A stretch of 64,000 nucleotides of DNA, from the NCBI GenBank assembly GCA_023424015.1, contig JAFAEM010000009.1, forward strand, positions 195,822 through 259,821. The letters run 5' to 3'. This document shows, piece after piece, positions 45,323-54,325 of the stretch (position 1 is the first letter of the stretch; each line of letters begins with the position of its first letter). Source of the stretch: Bacteroidota bacterium (GTDB lineage: Bacteria > Bacteroidota > Bacteroidia > Chitinophagales > Chitinophagaceae). The notes under the pieces are model-generated. The model did not search any database. It worked only from the letters and a program-made list of their open reading frames with translations, and was not told where the DNA came from. Position numbers and translations under genes: made by a program.

Positions 45323-46270
45323 CTAATGCACGCCGATATCCCCCAGGTAACGTTCCGCGTCGAGTGCTGCCATACAACCGCTTCCGGCTGCTGTTACGGC
45401 CTGCCTGTAGATCTTATCCTGCACATCACCCGATGCAAATACACCAGGCACATTTGTCCTGGTAGAACCGGGAACGGTACGAATATACCCGGCATCATCC
45501 ATATCGACAAACCCACGGAAAATTTCCGAATTGGGCTGGTGCCCGATCGCTACGAAAAAGCCATTGACGGGTATCTGTTGCGTTTCACCCGTCACGTTGT
45601 TTTTTATTCTAACGCCAGTCACGGCTTTATCGCCGAGAATTTCATCTGTTTCGGTGTTCCAGTATACTTTGATATTAGGCGTATTCAACACGCGCTCCTG
45701 CATTACTTTACTGGCACGCATATGATCTTTTCTTATAAACATATGCACTGTCGTACAAAGTTTGGAAAGATAGAGGGCTTCCTCTGCGGCGGTATCTCCC
45801 GCACCTACGATGGCCACTTCTTTTCCGCGGAAGAAAAACCCGTCACAGACTGCGCAGGCGCTAACCCCAAAACCATTGAGACGTTGTTCACTTTCGAGGC
45901 CAAGCCATTTTGCAGATGCACCTGTTGAGATGATCACAGATTCTGCTTCGATCCATTTTTCCTCATCGAACTGAACCTTGAGCGGACGCCCGGAAAAGTC
46001 AACCCTGGTGGCGATGCCATAGCGAATATCTGCACCCATCCTTTTTGCCTGCTTTTCAAAATCAACCATCATCTCGGGTCCCTGCACACCATCAGGATAA
46101 CCAGGATAGTTCTCGACCTCTGTGGTGATAGTAAGTTGACCACCTGGTTGCAGTCCCTGGTAGAGGACCGGGTTCAGGTTGGCCCTTGATGCATAGATTG
46201 CCGCTGTGTATCCTGCCGGTCCTGATCCGATGATCAGGCATTTAACTCTTTCAATTGTATCATTCGCCAT
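45323..46270 (-). CDS. trxB: Thioredoxin-disulfide reductase
   Basis: 315 residues. FAD-binding GSGPAGYTAAIYA (16-28), the redox pair C139-AV-C142 followed by DG, an NADP-binding GAGDTAAEEALYL, and the C-terminal FASGDVQDKIYRQAVTAAGSG are all standard. It reduces thioredoxin with NADPH in the cytoplasm. Confidence 0.97.
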   Translation of the reverse strand: MANDTIERVKCLIIGSGPAGYTAAIYASRANLNPVLYQGLQPGGQLTITTEVENYPGYPDGVQGPEMMVDFEKQAKRMGADIRYGIATRVDFSGRPLKVQFDEEKWIEAESVIISTGASAKWLGLESEQRLNGFGVSACAVCDGFFFRGKEVAIVGAGDTAAEEALYLSKLCTTVHMFIRKDHMRASKVMQERVLNTPNIKVYWNTETDEILGDKAVTGVRIKNNVTGETQQIPVNGFFVAIGHQPNSEIFRGFVDMDDAGYIRTVPGSTRTNVPGVFASGDVQDKIYRQAVTAAGSGCMAALDAERYLGDIGVH

Positions 46271-46373
46271 TCTGTGTTGAAAATTTTAAGTCGTCAAAAA
46301 TAACGGTAAATCGCTTACCGGGTTTTAATGTAGCAGTAGTCTGGAAAGCATGTGTAAAAACTATAAAAGAAAA

Positions 46374-46405
46374 CAGCTCCAATAGCCTGAGGCCAACCGG
46401 AGCTG
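46374..46405 (-). terminator. Terminator after rpoD
   Basis: CAGCTCC (46374-46380) pairs with GGAGCTG (46399-46405) with a partly paired inner loop. On the minus strand a T-rich tail (TTTTCTTTT) follows, as expected for the end of rpoD. Confidence 0.65.
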
Positions 46406-46468
46406 CTTTTTGTAAATAAACCCACCAATCTTCTCCCTCGTGGGAGACGAGTTATTTAACTAAACTGA

Positions 46469-47326
46469 TTATCCCAAATATGCTTTTAATGCACTGCTGT
46501 AGCGGGCCTTTTGAAGACGCTTGATAGCCCTTTCCTTGATCTGGCGAATGCGTTCCTTGGTTAGATCATATTTCTGACCGATCTGTTCGATGGTAACACC
46601 CTGTTCGCCATCGAGACCAAAATATGCATTAACTATCTCAGCTTCCCTGGGGCTTAATGATTTTAATACGCGACGGATCTCATTTCTCAGTGAGTCCTTC
46701 ATTACATCATCGTCGGTATCATCACCACCTTCCAGCAGGTCACCCATTGCCACATCTTCCGCTTCGTGTACAGGTGCGTCGAGTGAGGTGTGACGGGTAT
46801 TGCTTTGGAAAATATTGTTGATCTCGGTTTCGCTCATTTCAAGCAACTCAGCCAGTTCTTCGGTCGAAGGCTCTCTTTCGTGCTCCTGTTCGAAAGCCAT
46901 ATAGGCTTTATTGGCTTTATTGTAAGTTCCGATTTTGTTTTGCGGTAAACGTACCAGGCGGCCTTGTTCAGCCAAAGCCTGCAGGATAGACTGACGGATC
47001 CACCAAACCGCGTAAGAGATAAATTTAAAACCTTTTGTTTCGTCAAATCGCTGGGCGGCCTTTATCAAACCGAGGTTTCCTTCATTGATCAAATCGCTCA
47101 ATGATAAGCCCTGGTGCTGATACTGCTTGGCCACAGAGACAACAAATCTTAAGTTGGCCTGAACGAGTTTGTCCAACGCCTTTTGATCCCCCATTTTGAT
47201 CCGTTGAGCCAGGGTTGTTTCTTCCTCAGGCGTGATCATAGAAATTTTTGAAATTTCCTGCAGGTATTTTTCAACCGCCTGGGAATCCCGGTTCGTGATC
47301 TGGGTAGCAATTTTGAGTTGCCTCAT
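46469..47326 (-). CDS. rpoD: RNA polymerase primary sigma factor
   Basis: 285 residues, the short primary sigma factor of Bacteroidota without region 1.1. Region 1.2 (about 14-50), region 2 (NLRFVVSVAKQY, GLSLSDLINEGNLGLIKA, SYAVWWIRQSILQALAEQ), region 3 (about 135-205) and region 4.2 (TIEQIGQKYDLTKERIRQIKER split over about 240-270) are present. It recognises the TAnnTTTG promoters seen across the window. Confidence 0.97.
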   Translation of the reverse strand: MRQLKIATQITNRDSQAVEKYLQEISKISMITPEEETTLAQRIKMGDQKALDKLVQANLRFVVSVAKQYQHQGLSLSDLINEGNLGLIKAAQRFDETKGFKFISYAVWWIRQSILQALAEQGRLVRLPQNKIGTYNKANKAYMAFEQEHEREPSTEELAELLEMSETEINNIFQSNTRHTSLDAPVHEAEDVAMGDLLEGGDDTDDDVMKDSLRNEIRRVLKSLSPREAEIVNAYFGLDGEQGVTIEQIGQKYDLTKERIRQIKERAIKRLQKARYSSALKAYLG

Positions 47327-47425
47327 AGTAAAGTAAGTTGTTTATGTATTAAACAATTAGTTCCGATCGTGGTTTAAAGAATATTGTAAAATGCAGTTAA
47401 TAAAGGGGACCGAGCGATCTATTTG

Positions 47426-47433
47426 CAAAGGTA
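47426..47433 (-). promoter_or_regulatory. TAnnTTTG -7 box of rpoD
   Basis: The minus strand reads TACCTTTG, about 100 bases before the rpoD start. No -33 element is obvious, so it may depend on another factor. Confidence 0.45.
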
Positions 47434-47573
47434 AGTCTCAATGGCCGAATCTCATAGTGCCTGTGAATAATTAACTAAATTTCAATTCAATGCAATCGTT
47501 TCCCTGGCAACGGATTTTTGGGGAAATGCTTGATGGACGGGCATTCCGGCCCGGCGACCCGAAATCAAAAAAA

Positions 47574-48761
47574 TTATTTGGCCCCCTGGTCCGGCCCGGC
47601 CGATGTGGATTTCGGGTCACGCTCCTTTTTCTTCAGGTAAAACCATAGGAACAGGCCGGTTAAAAACAGCAGGGTGGAGATCACTTCGGCCTGGGTGGGC
47701 TGGAATCCGAACAGGTTGAGGCGGGTATTGACCCGGATCTTTTCAATAAAAAACCGCTCGATCCCATTGAACATCAGGTATAGAGCAAACAATGTCCCAG
47801 GAGTTTTCAGCTTTTTCCTTAGCGACCAGAGTATGCCAAAAAGGATGAGGCAGACGATCGTTTCATAAAAAGGCGTAGGCCAGGCAGCCTCACCCAGCTC
47901 ATAACAGTATTTACCAACGCAGCCGGGGATTTTGGTGTCTACTTCGTTGACGTTGTGAGGGTATTTATAGGCCCACATCCAGTCGGGCAGCCATGAAAAG
48001 GGTTTGGGGCTGTGATTGGCAACACCCCAGTCACCGTCTCCGGCAACCTGGCAACCTATCCGGCCTGTGGCATAGGCCAGCATCAGAGCCGGTGCCGCGG
48101 CATCGTTGAGATGCCAGAGACCGATATTATGTTTACGGGCATAGACCCAGATCGCAATAGCAGCACAAATCAATCCCCCGTAAAAAGTAAGCCCTGAGGG
48201 TGAGAGCAGGTAGGAAGAGGGATGTTTCAGAAAATCACTCCAGTTCTCAAAAATATCGAAAACCTTGGCGCCTACCAGTCCAAATACAAGCGCCAATACA
48301 GTCATTTCTCCTACCCTGTCCTGTGGCCAGATCCGCACGGTCCTCTTCTCCGGTTTGGGTAGTTTCTGCTTGTTCTTTTCATACCATTTCAGTCCGGCAA
48401 ACAACAAACCGACGAGTATACCAGCGGGCCAGCTGCCGATGGTTGAGAATATAAATGCCTGGGGGTCTTCCGTAGCCGAGCTGTCCATAATGAACAGCGC
48501 CAGTATTTTAAATCCGAGCAAAAAGCCCAGTAGAAAATTCAGGATCAGTTCGGTGGCGGTAGCCGGACTGCCTACCATTACCTGCATTTCGGTGGGCTTG
48601 AGCAACCCGTCGCTGCTTTTTCTTTTCAGCTCAGCAGCCAGCACAATGGCAGCAAGAACAAATGAGATGGCAACAAAAAAACCAAATGAATTGACAAAAC
48701 GAAGGAATGGCCATTCAACACCAAAAAGGTCTTTAAAAGCAAAATAAAGATTAGGATACAT
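47574..48761 (-). CDS. lgt: Prolipoprotein diacylglyceryl transferase (long form)
   Basis: 395 residues, about 100 more than E. coli Lgt. Membrane helices recur through the chain. The family signature region has SGLTFYGGLICAAIAIW and YATGRIGCQVAGDGDWG, the GRIG arginine being the conserved one. It transfers diacylglyceryl from phosphatidylglycerol to the lipobox Cys of prolipoproteins, such as those predicted at 18456, 25458, 26511 and 52014. The tail (about 375-395) is polar. Confidence 0.93.
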   Translation of the reverse strand: MYPNLYFAFKDLFGVEWPFLRFVNSFGFFVAISFVLAAIVLAAELKRKSSDGLLKPTEMQVMVGSPATATELILNFLLGFLLGFKILALFIMDSSATEDPQAFIFSTIGSWPAGILVGLLFAGLKWYEKNKQKLPKPEKRTVRIWPQDRVGEMTVLALVFGLVGAKVFDIFENWSDFLKHPSSYLLSPSGLTFYGGLICAAIAIWVYARKHNIGLWHLNDAAAPALMLAYATGRIGCQVAGDGDWGVANHSPKPFSWLPDWMWAYKYPHNVNEVDTKIPGCVGKYCYELGEAAWPTPFYETIVCLILFGILWSLRKKLKTPGTLFALYLMFNGIERFFIEKIRVNTRLNLFGFQPTQAEVISTLLFLTGLFLWFYLKKKERDPKSTSAGPDQGAK

Positions 48762-48826
48762 CGGCCGTTGATTTGGTTTTAAGCAGGCGAATATACAATG
48801 GAAAATATAAGCTTCCTGAAAATAAA

Positions 48827-48856
48827 AATAGCTTTCTCTGGAATAAGAAAGCTATT
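48827..48856 (-). terminator. Terminator after the bacilliredoxin gene
   Basis: An 11-bp perfect stem, AATAGCTTTCT with AGAAAGCTATT, and an 8-base loop. On the minus strand it is followed by TTTTATTTTC. Confidence 0.75.
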
Positions 48857-48878
48857 CAAGCGGATTCTTTAATCTTTT

Positions 48879-49295
48879 TTAATTGCAATACTCTTCAAAA
48901 GCACCGATCAGGTTTTGTGCGATGACCTGCGCCGATCTTCCTTCGATCATATGGCGTTCGATAAAATGAACGAGTTGGCCATTCTTAAAAAGCGCAATGG
49001 CGGGCGAGGATGGCGGATAAGGAGCCAGGCGCTCACGAAGCCTTTTTACCGCTTCAATATCAAACCCGGCAAAACTGGTGGTCACATAATCAGGCTTCTC
49101 CTTTGCATTGGCAACGGCCATCAGCACAGCAGGCCGTGCTGAACCGGCAGAACAGCCGCAAACCGAATTAACCATCACCAGCGTAGTGCCTTCCCTGGCC
49201 AATTGAGCATCAACATCTGCAGCCGTCAACAGCTCTGTAAAGCCATTGTCGGTCAGCTCTTCTTTCATCGGAATAACTATTTCTTCAGGATACAT
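48879..49295 (-). CDS. BrxA/BrxB-type bacilliredoxin
   Basis: 138 residues with a thioredoxin-like fold. The signature CGC (C46-G47-C48 in VNSVCGCSAGSARP) is that of YphP/YqiW proteins. In Firmicutes these remove bacillithiol from proteins. MYPEEIVIPMKEELTDNGF is the typical start. Whether this organism makes bacillithiol is not shown in the window. Confidence 0.95.
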   Translation of the reverse strand: MYPEEIVIPMKEELTDNGFTELLTAADVDAQLAREGTTLVMVNSVCGCSAGSARPAVLMAVANAKEKPDYVTTSFAGFDIEAVKRLRERLAPYPPSSPAIALFKNGQLVHFIERHMIEGRSAQVIAQNLIGAFEEYCN

Positions 49296-49392
49296 ACAGG
49301 TATTTTTTTTAAAAACGCAAATTTAGATAAAAAGTTTATCTGGCTTAAAAATAAGCAATTATGGCAGTTTAATTCACCCAATAATGCAATTA

Positions 49393-49450
49393 TGTCAGAT
49401 TGCTTGGAATTGATCTAACGTATTGACACCAATTTTTGGGTGGTATGTCA
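49393..49450 (+). promoter_or_regulatory. Possible regulatory half-sites upstream of Hsp20 gene
   Basis: TGTCA (49393), TGACA (49424) and TGTCA (49446) lie in the 205-base gap before the Hsp20 gene; the last two form an inverted pair 17 bases apart. Not a CIRCE or HAIR element. Weak evidence. Confidence 0.25.
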
Positions 49451-49500
49451 TTTGAAAGACTGAGGGTGTAATTGAAATTAAAATAAAAAAACAATAGATT

Positions 49501-49938
49501 ATGACACTCGTAAATTTTAACCGCAAGCCGTTGGACCGCAGCTTTAACAATTTTGTTGATGACTTCTTTGCTGATTTCCCCGTCATGTATAAAAACGGCA
49601 AAAGATCAAATGGCTTTACGCCGGTAAACATTAAAGAAACCGAAAAAGGTTACACCGTAGAAGTGGTGGCCCCCGGGTTCGAAAAATCAGATTTCAATGT
49701 CAGCCTGGATCGTGACCTGCTCACCATTTCGGCTGAAAAGAAAAATGAGACAAAGGAAGAGAATGAGAAAACGATTCGTAGCGAATACAGCTACAGCTCA
49801 TTCAAAAGATCTTTTACACTGGATGAAAATATTGACGGATCGAATATCGATGCTAAATATGTTAATGGTGTTTTAACATTAAACCTTCCCAGGAAGGCAG
49901 AAGTCAAACCAGCAGTTAAACAAATTAGCATACAGTAA
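49501..49938 (+). CDS. Hsp20/alpha-crystallin small heat shock protein
   Basis: 145 residues. The alpha-crystallin domain spans about 38-140 (GFTPVNIKETEKGYTVEVVAPGFEKSDF split here; LDRDLLTISAEKKNE; YVNGVLTLNLPRK). A short C-terminal tail ends in VKQISIQ, which resembles the I-x-I anchoring motif. It binds unfolding proteins in large oligomers. It stands alone with its own terminator. Confidence 0.95.
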   Translation: MTLVNFNRKPLDRSFNNFVDDFFADFPVMYKNGKRSNGFTPVNIKETEKGYTVEVVAPGFEKSDFNVSLDRDLLTISAEKKNETKEENEKTIRSEYSYSSFKRSFTLDENIDGSNIDAKYVNGVLTLNLPRKAEVKPAVKQISIQ

Positions 49939-49988
49939 GCGAAATATAAATTTTAAGATTTTCTCATAAGCAGTTGGTTTTGGTTTAC

Positions 49989-50016
49989 ACCCTGCCGTTT
50001 CCACGGCGGGGTTTCA
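49989..50016 (+). terminator. Terminator after the Hsp20 gene
   Basis: ACCCTGCCG (49989-49997) pairs with CGGCGGGGT (50004-50012), one G-U pair, loop TTTCCA, followed by a T-rich tail. Confidence 0.75.
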
Positions 50017-50060
50017 TTTTATACCCTTATATGTGTTGCTGCTGTGGGGCAATATTTTAC

Positions 50061-50080
50061 AACTAAATGAGTTAGTTTTG
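50061..50080 (+). promoter_or_regulatory. Inverted repeat overlapping a TAnnTTTG box
   Basis: AACTAA-N5-TTAGTT (50061-50077) overlaps the -7 box TAGTTTTG (50073-50080). The same arms with a 4-base spacer occur upstream of the gene at 60804. The arrangement suggests a repressor site over the promoter of the gene at 50115. Confidence 0.45.
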
Positions 50081-50114
50081 CGTCACTTTTTTACACCACA
50101 AAAAAAATCAGGGC

Positions 50115-51374
50115 ATGAGGAAACTAAGGCTTTGTTTATGGCTCCTTACGATTGTATCTGTGAAAGCTTTCAGCCAGGTCGACGATACAATCCCGCCTAT
50201 TGTGCAGCCTGTCATAGTTGATACGCCCCTTCGGATCACCAACCTGAATCCCTTTTTTACGGTGCAGGTGGATTCTACCTTATCATACCAGCACATGATC
50301 AACAAAGATGAAAAAGAATATTATTGGTTCCTGCGCAATTCACCCGTAGGCATGAAGATCAGCAAGGATGGACTGCTCACCTTTAAAGCTGACCGTTCAT
50401 TTTTCCTTTCGGGTAAGCTTAAATATGATCACGAATACAAGATCAAGCTGGGCGTACAGAACCTCTCCGACCCTTCGGATAATATTGATACGAGTATCAC
50501 CCTGGTCTTTTACAATACCGAGATCATCCAGCCAAAAGTCAAATTCACCGTCTCAAATACCCTGACTGTGGAAGAAGGCAAGCCGGTTCAGTTTGGCGTG
50601 GTTTGCGAAGCGGGGAATTTCCCCATTGATGATATCATGTTCAGCAGCAACATCCCGATCAGCAACTATACCATGGTAAAGCAGTGTGATGATGTATTCT
50701 CCTGGACCCCGCCTTTCGATTTTGTTTCTGAAAATGATACGGGCAAACAAAAAACAGTCTTGCTCAGCTTTATCGGTAATACAAAATTCAAAGTCAGGGA
50801 TACGGCAGTTGTTAAGGTAATCGTGAAGGACGCTTTGAATTACCCATTTGCGGTACAGGAACACGCATCAGTTGTAAGCAGTATTAATTATTATGTGATG
50901 CAGCTGCAATACGTGTTTTACCAGCTGGATAAACAGATCAGGAGCACTAAAAGAGCAAGAACCGGTTTTGATCTTACCGCCGCCAGTTCAGCACTGACCG
51001 GAACGATCCTGAATACATCTTCCAGCAAGTCGTCACAAAACACAGGTAAAGTCTTACCAAGCGTAGGTGTAGCACTTACCCCGATCAAAGAAGCGACTGC
51101 GCCGAACAAATCGGTGGAACAAAACCAGGCTTCGGTGATCCGGTCGGCCATCAAGCGCCTCAACTATATGGTGGAAGACAACAAGATCATCGGCGAGCGC
51201 GATCCCGATATTACCAGGAAGACCAATAAGCTTCGTGAAGAACTCCGCCAGGTAAGAGTACAACTGGTGGAAGTTCCGGTAGAAATGGCGCTGGATGTTT
51301 CTGAAAAAGAACTCAACGATTATTTCAACAGCAAAAAAGTACAAAAGAAGTACCGGCTGAACAGGAAGAAATAA
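50115..51374 (+). CDS. Secreted protein with Ig/cadherin-like domains, unknown function
   Basis: 419 residues with a signal peptide (LLTIVSVKAFSQ). Residues about 40-145 and 150-250 look like two beta-sandwich domains (EYYWFLRNSPVGMKISKDGL; DHEYKIKLGVQNLSDPSDN; VLLSFIGNTKFKVRDTAVVKV). The second half (about 260-419) is helical and charged with a low-complexity Ser/Thr stretch (about 295-315) and ends in a Lys-rich tail. No family recognised. Confidence 0.75.
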   Translation: MRKLRLCLWLLTIVSVKAFSQVDDTIPPIVQPVIVDTPLRITNLNPFFTVQVDSTLSYQHMINKDEKEYYWFLRNSPVGMKISKDGLLTFKADRSFFLSGKLKYDHEYKIKLGVQNLSDPSDNIDTSITLVFYNTEIIQPKVKFTVSNTLTVEEGKPVQFGVVCEAGNFPIDDIMFSSNIPISNYTMVKQCDDVFSWTPPFDFVSENDTGKQKTVLLSFIGNTKFKVRDTAVVKVIVKDALNYPFAVQEHASVVSSINYYVMQLQYVFYQLDKQIRSTKRARTGFDLTAASSALTGTILNTSSSKSSQNTGKVLPSVGVALTPIKEATAPNKSVEQNQASVIRSAIKRLNYMVEDNKIIGERDPDITRKTNKLREELRQVRVQLVEVPVEMALDVSEKELNDYFNSKKVQKKYRLNRKK

Positions 51375-51408
51375 ATTCATTCGAAACACTGATACTATTT
51401 AGTCCGGG

Positions 51409-51864
51409 TCAGGGATTACACCCTTGTCTCCTTCTGGTATCGATCAGGTACTGGATCTTCCAGACGCCTTCGAAACGCACAAGCTGGAACGAGTTGACAC
51501 CGCAATGACTGAACCGGCCGTTGTAATAGAAATGGTAAGGCGTCCATACAATTGCCAGCGGACCATCGACCCTGATGGTTTCAAAACTGATCCTTTCATC
51601 AGCTGAATCTTTCTTTAAGGATCCAACGAGTTGTACAAAATCCGCTGCGTTTTCAGTTCGCACGATCGTTTTTCCCTCCTTATCACGTGAAAGGGTTTGC
51701 AATAAGGCGCTATCGGAAAACACTGACCTGGCCAAACTCGCATCGCCATTCTTCATGGCCGTAAACAGGTTAATAATGGTTGTCCTGATTGAATCTTCCG
51801 CCTGTTGCGCGTTTGCGATAAAACTGAGAAGGACCAAGCTCACTGTTGTAAAAATTATTTTCAT
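51409..51864 (-). CDS. Secreted NTF2-like (SnoaL/DUF4440-type) protein
   Basis: 151 residues from the ATG at 51864, giving a signal peptide (LVLLSFIANAQ); a longer frame to 51945 is unlikely. The body is NTF2-like: RTTIINLFTAMKNGDASLARSVFSD (split here) then GPLAIVWTPYHFYYNGRFSHCGVNSF and a closing WKIQYLIDTRR. The fold makes a cone-shaped pocket used for many ligands. Function unknown. Confidence 0.8.
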   Translation of the reverse strand: MKIIFTTVSLVLLSFIANAQQAEDSIRTTIINLFTAMKNGDASLARSVFSDSALLQTLSRDKEGKTIVRTENAADFVQLVGSLKKDSADERISFETIRVDGPLAIVWTPYHFYYNGRFSHCGVNSFQLVRFEGVWKIQYLIDTRRRQGCNP

Positions 51865-52013
51865 TTTGAAGAAATTTCTTTGAATAAAGGTTTGTTTAAC
51901 AAATCTGCTCCCTCTTGTTAAAGCGACCTGAAATTGCACCTGCATTTTTCACCTTAACAAGAATTAAGCAATTCTGAACAAACGTTTGCCGTCTCAAAAT
52001 AAAATAATCCATT

Positions 52014-52346
52014 ATGAAAAGAATGCAATTTGTACCAATGGTATTAATGGCAGCAACAGTGGTCTTGCTTGCAAGCTGCGGTTCGGGCCGCCATACCGTT
52101 TATGGTGAGCCGTACCCACCAGCGAGAAGTAGTTTTTCTCTTGTCATTCATTCTTCTCCCGGGATGGTCATTAACAGGTATCCAGATGGCCGATACTATT
52201 ATCGCAGTCCACTTGGTTATACTTACTGGCGCGGTTACGACAACCGCTATTACCTCGACCGCTCTCATATCAACAAAGTGCGGTATAACCGGCACCAGTA
52301 TAATAGTTGGAAGCAGGGACATAAGAGGTATTACAAGAGACGGTAG
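52014..52346 (+). CDS. Small Tyr/Arg-rich lipoprotein
   Basis: 110 residues. A lipobox (VVLLASC, Cys22) predicts a lipoprotein of 89 mature residues. The mature part is rich in Tyr, Arg, His and Asn (RYPDGRYYYRSPLGYTYW) and very basic at the end (HKRYYKRR). No domain recognised. Such composition suggests an envelope-attached protein. Confidence 0.7.
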   Translation: MKRMQFVPMVLMAATVVLLASCGSGRHTVYGEPYPPARSSFSLVIHSSPGMVINRYPDGRYYYRSPLGYTYWRGYDNRYYLDRSHINKVRYNRHQYNSWKQGHKRYYKRR

Positions 52347-52351
52347 AATTC

Positions 52352-52614
52352 CTGGGAGATTGGAATTAGGAATTAGGGATCATTATTGTCCGGGAAACGC
52401 TGGTGTACTATAAACCACGGCGGGCGCGGCGAGCACAGTGAAAGGCGTCTACGTGTTAAAAAATCTGCTATGGAGAACAGAACATGATGCTACTACTCCG
52501 CTGTGTGCGCTGTGGTTTCCTGACACATCGGGATATTTGAACTACGGCCAGCAAAGAAAACAGTCTCCAGGAAAAATGAAGCGAAGCCTCCCTAAAAGTA
52601 AAAAGTCATAGAAG
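52352..52614 (+). repeat. Dispersed non-coding repeat, copy B
   Basis: Aligns with the reverse complement of 36784-37045 along its length. CCACGGCGGGCGCGG near 52415 can pair, with some G-U pairs, with CCGCTGTGTGCGCTGTGG near 52498, so a long hairpin with a loop of about 70 bases is possible. It starts with a GGAATTAGGAATTAGGG motif. Part of the 410-base gap between the small lipoprotein and the decarboxylase gene. Confidence 0.85.
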
Positions 52615-52624
52615 CTACCTAAAA

Positions 52625-52655
52625 TTAGAGGCGGTCATAATTAGACCGCCCCTAA
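52625..52655. repeat. Strong hairpin in the gap before the decarboxylase gene
   Basis: TTAG-a-GGCGGTC (52625-52636) pairs with GACCGCC-c-CTAA (52644-52655) with one mismatch and a 7-base loop. No T-run follows. The rest of the gap to 52756 shows repeated CCTAAAA motifs and nothing else. Confidence 0.7.
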
Positions 52656-52756
52656 ACAGGCTGACATAAAGCCGCCTAAAAACCAATATTAAGAAAAAGC
52701 CAAGAATTCACTGGTTCTTAACTCAGAATCTATAGGGTCCCAATTACACCAGGAAA

Positions 52757-54157
52757 TCACTTCCCGTACCCTAATATCTTGAGCATGCTCTGCGCGGTTT
52801 GCTGTTTGGCATATAACCAGTCCACGATCTTCCCATTGCGGTCATAATCCAGCAGTACATGTTTGGGTGATGGTATCAGGCAGTGCTTGATGCCACCATA
52901 ACCGCTGATCTGGTCCTGGTAGGCGCCGGTATGGAAGAATCCGACATAAAGTGGCTCGCCATTATTTATTTTCGGAAGAAAGACCTCGTTGATATGTTCT
53001 TCTGAGTCGTAGTAGTCATGACTGTCGCAGGTGATACCTCCCAGCACAACACGCTGGTAATCCTGGTCCCATTTATTAACAGGCAGCATCAGGAATTTTT
53101 CACCGATCCCCCAGGTATCGGGTAAAGTCGTGATGAATGAGGAGTCGATCATATACCAGGTTTCACGGTCGTTCTGTACCTTCTCCCCTATCACACTGTA
53201 AATATGCGCCATGCTTTCACCCACCGTATAGCTTCCAAATTCAGTGAAGATATTTGGCATGGGAACTTTCGCTTTTTTACACGCCACTTTTATATTGCGT
53301 ACGATCTCATTGATCATAAACTGGTAGTCATATTCAAAGCCCAGTGAGTGCTTGATCGGGAATCCGCCACCTATATTGATAGAATCCAGTTCGGGGCAGA
53401 TCTTTTTCAACTGGCAATAGAGATTGATGATCTTATTCAGTTCACTCCAGTAATAGATATCGTCCTTGATACCTTTGTTCAGGAAAATATGCAACATCTT
53501 CAACTGGAACTTGCTTTCATATCCTTCAATCCTGTCGACATAAAACTCCAGGATATCTTTGGCGCGGATACCCAGCCGGGAAGTATAAAATGGGAAACTC
53601 GGTTCCTCTTCCGCTGCCACCCGGATGCCGAGTTTGAAAGGCGCCCTTACGGTTTTTGCATATTCCTTTAATTCTTCTTTATTGTCCAGTACCGGGATCA
53701 CGTTGGAAAACCCGCTATTGATCAGGCTGGCAATACGACGCGTATATTCTTTTTGTTTATAACCATTACATACGATATGAATATCCTTGGTGATCTTCTT
53801 TTTTTCATACAATTTCTTGATAATATCGATATCGTAGGCATAAGAGGTTTCAAGATGGATCTCGTTTTTTAGCGCCTGTTCAACCACGAAAGAAAAATGC
53901 GAACTCTTGGTACAGTAGCAATAAAAATATTTGCCTTCATATTTGTGTTTTTTAAACGCATTGGCAAACATTGTTTTCGCCTTTTGTATCTGCATGCTGA
54001 TCTTGGGAAGAAAACTGATCTTTAACGGGGTACCGTATTTGTCGATCAGGCCTTTAATGTCTACCCCGTTGTATTGGAGGTAGCCATTCTTCACTTCAAA
54101 ACCTTCCTGGGGAAAGTTAAAGGTCTGCTGTACGAGATCCTGGTAAGAGTTTGTCAT
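52757..54157 (-). CDS. Fold-type III PLP-dependent decarboxylase (arginine decarboxylase type)
   Basis: 466 residues, an alanine-racemase-like barrel plus C-terminal beta-domain. The PLP lysine is probably K84 (CYCTKSSHFSF), the PLP-phosphate loop is INIGGGFPI, and the C-terminal substrate region is CDSHDYYDSE and GAYQDQ. Bacteroidota proteins of this length and sequence style are usually called arginine decarboxylase, which makes agmatine for polyamines. A diaminopimelate or related substrate cannot be excluded from sequence alone. Confidence 0.85.
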   Translation of the reverse strand: MTNSYQDLVQQTFNFPQEGFEVKNGYLQYNGVDIKGLIDKYGTPLKISFLPKISMQIQKAKTMFANAFKKHKYEGKYFYCYCTKSSHFSFVVEQALKNEIHLETSYAYDIDIIKKLYEKKKITKDIHIVCNGYKQKEYTRRIASLINSGFSNVIPVLDNKEELKEYAKTVRAPFKLGIRVAAEEEPSFPFYTSRLGIRAKDILEFYVDRIEGYESKFQLKMLHIFLNKGIKDDIYYWSELNKIINLYCQLKKICPELDSINIGGGFPIKHSLGFEYDYQFMINEIVRNIKVACKKAKVPMPNIFTEFGSYTVGESMAHIYSVIGEKVQNDRETWYMIDSSFITTLPDTWGIGEKFLMLPVNKWDQDYQRVVLGGITCDSHDYYDSEEHINEVFLPKINNGEPLYVGFFHTGAYQDQISGYGGIKHCLIPSPKHVLLDYDRNGKIVDWLYAKQQTAQSMLKILGYGK

Positions 54158-54285
54158 TTAGGTGTCGTGGTGATAATTGTCGCTTAATTTTTTTAACGGG
54201 ACAAAAGTAGAATATTGGAGATATTTTGACGCCAAAATAATTTATCTCAAGTGTAGCCGGCAATGTTATTGAGGTGGGAAAAAAA

Positions 54286-54304
54286 AGCCGCCCGGAGGGC
54301 GGCT
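54286..54304 (-). terminator. Terminator after rplT
   Basis: AGCCGCCC pairs with GGGCGGCT around a 3-base loop; on the minus strand it is followed by a run of eight T (plus-strand A-run 54279-54286). Confidence 0.85.
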
Positions 54305-54325
54305 GATTCATTATTTACCAAAAAC

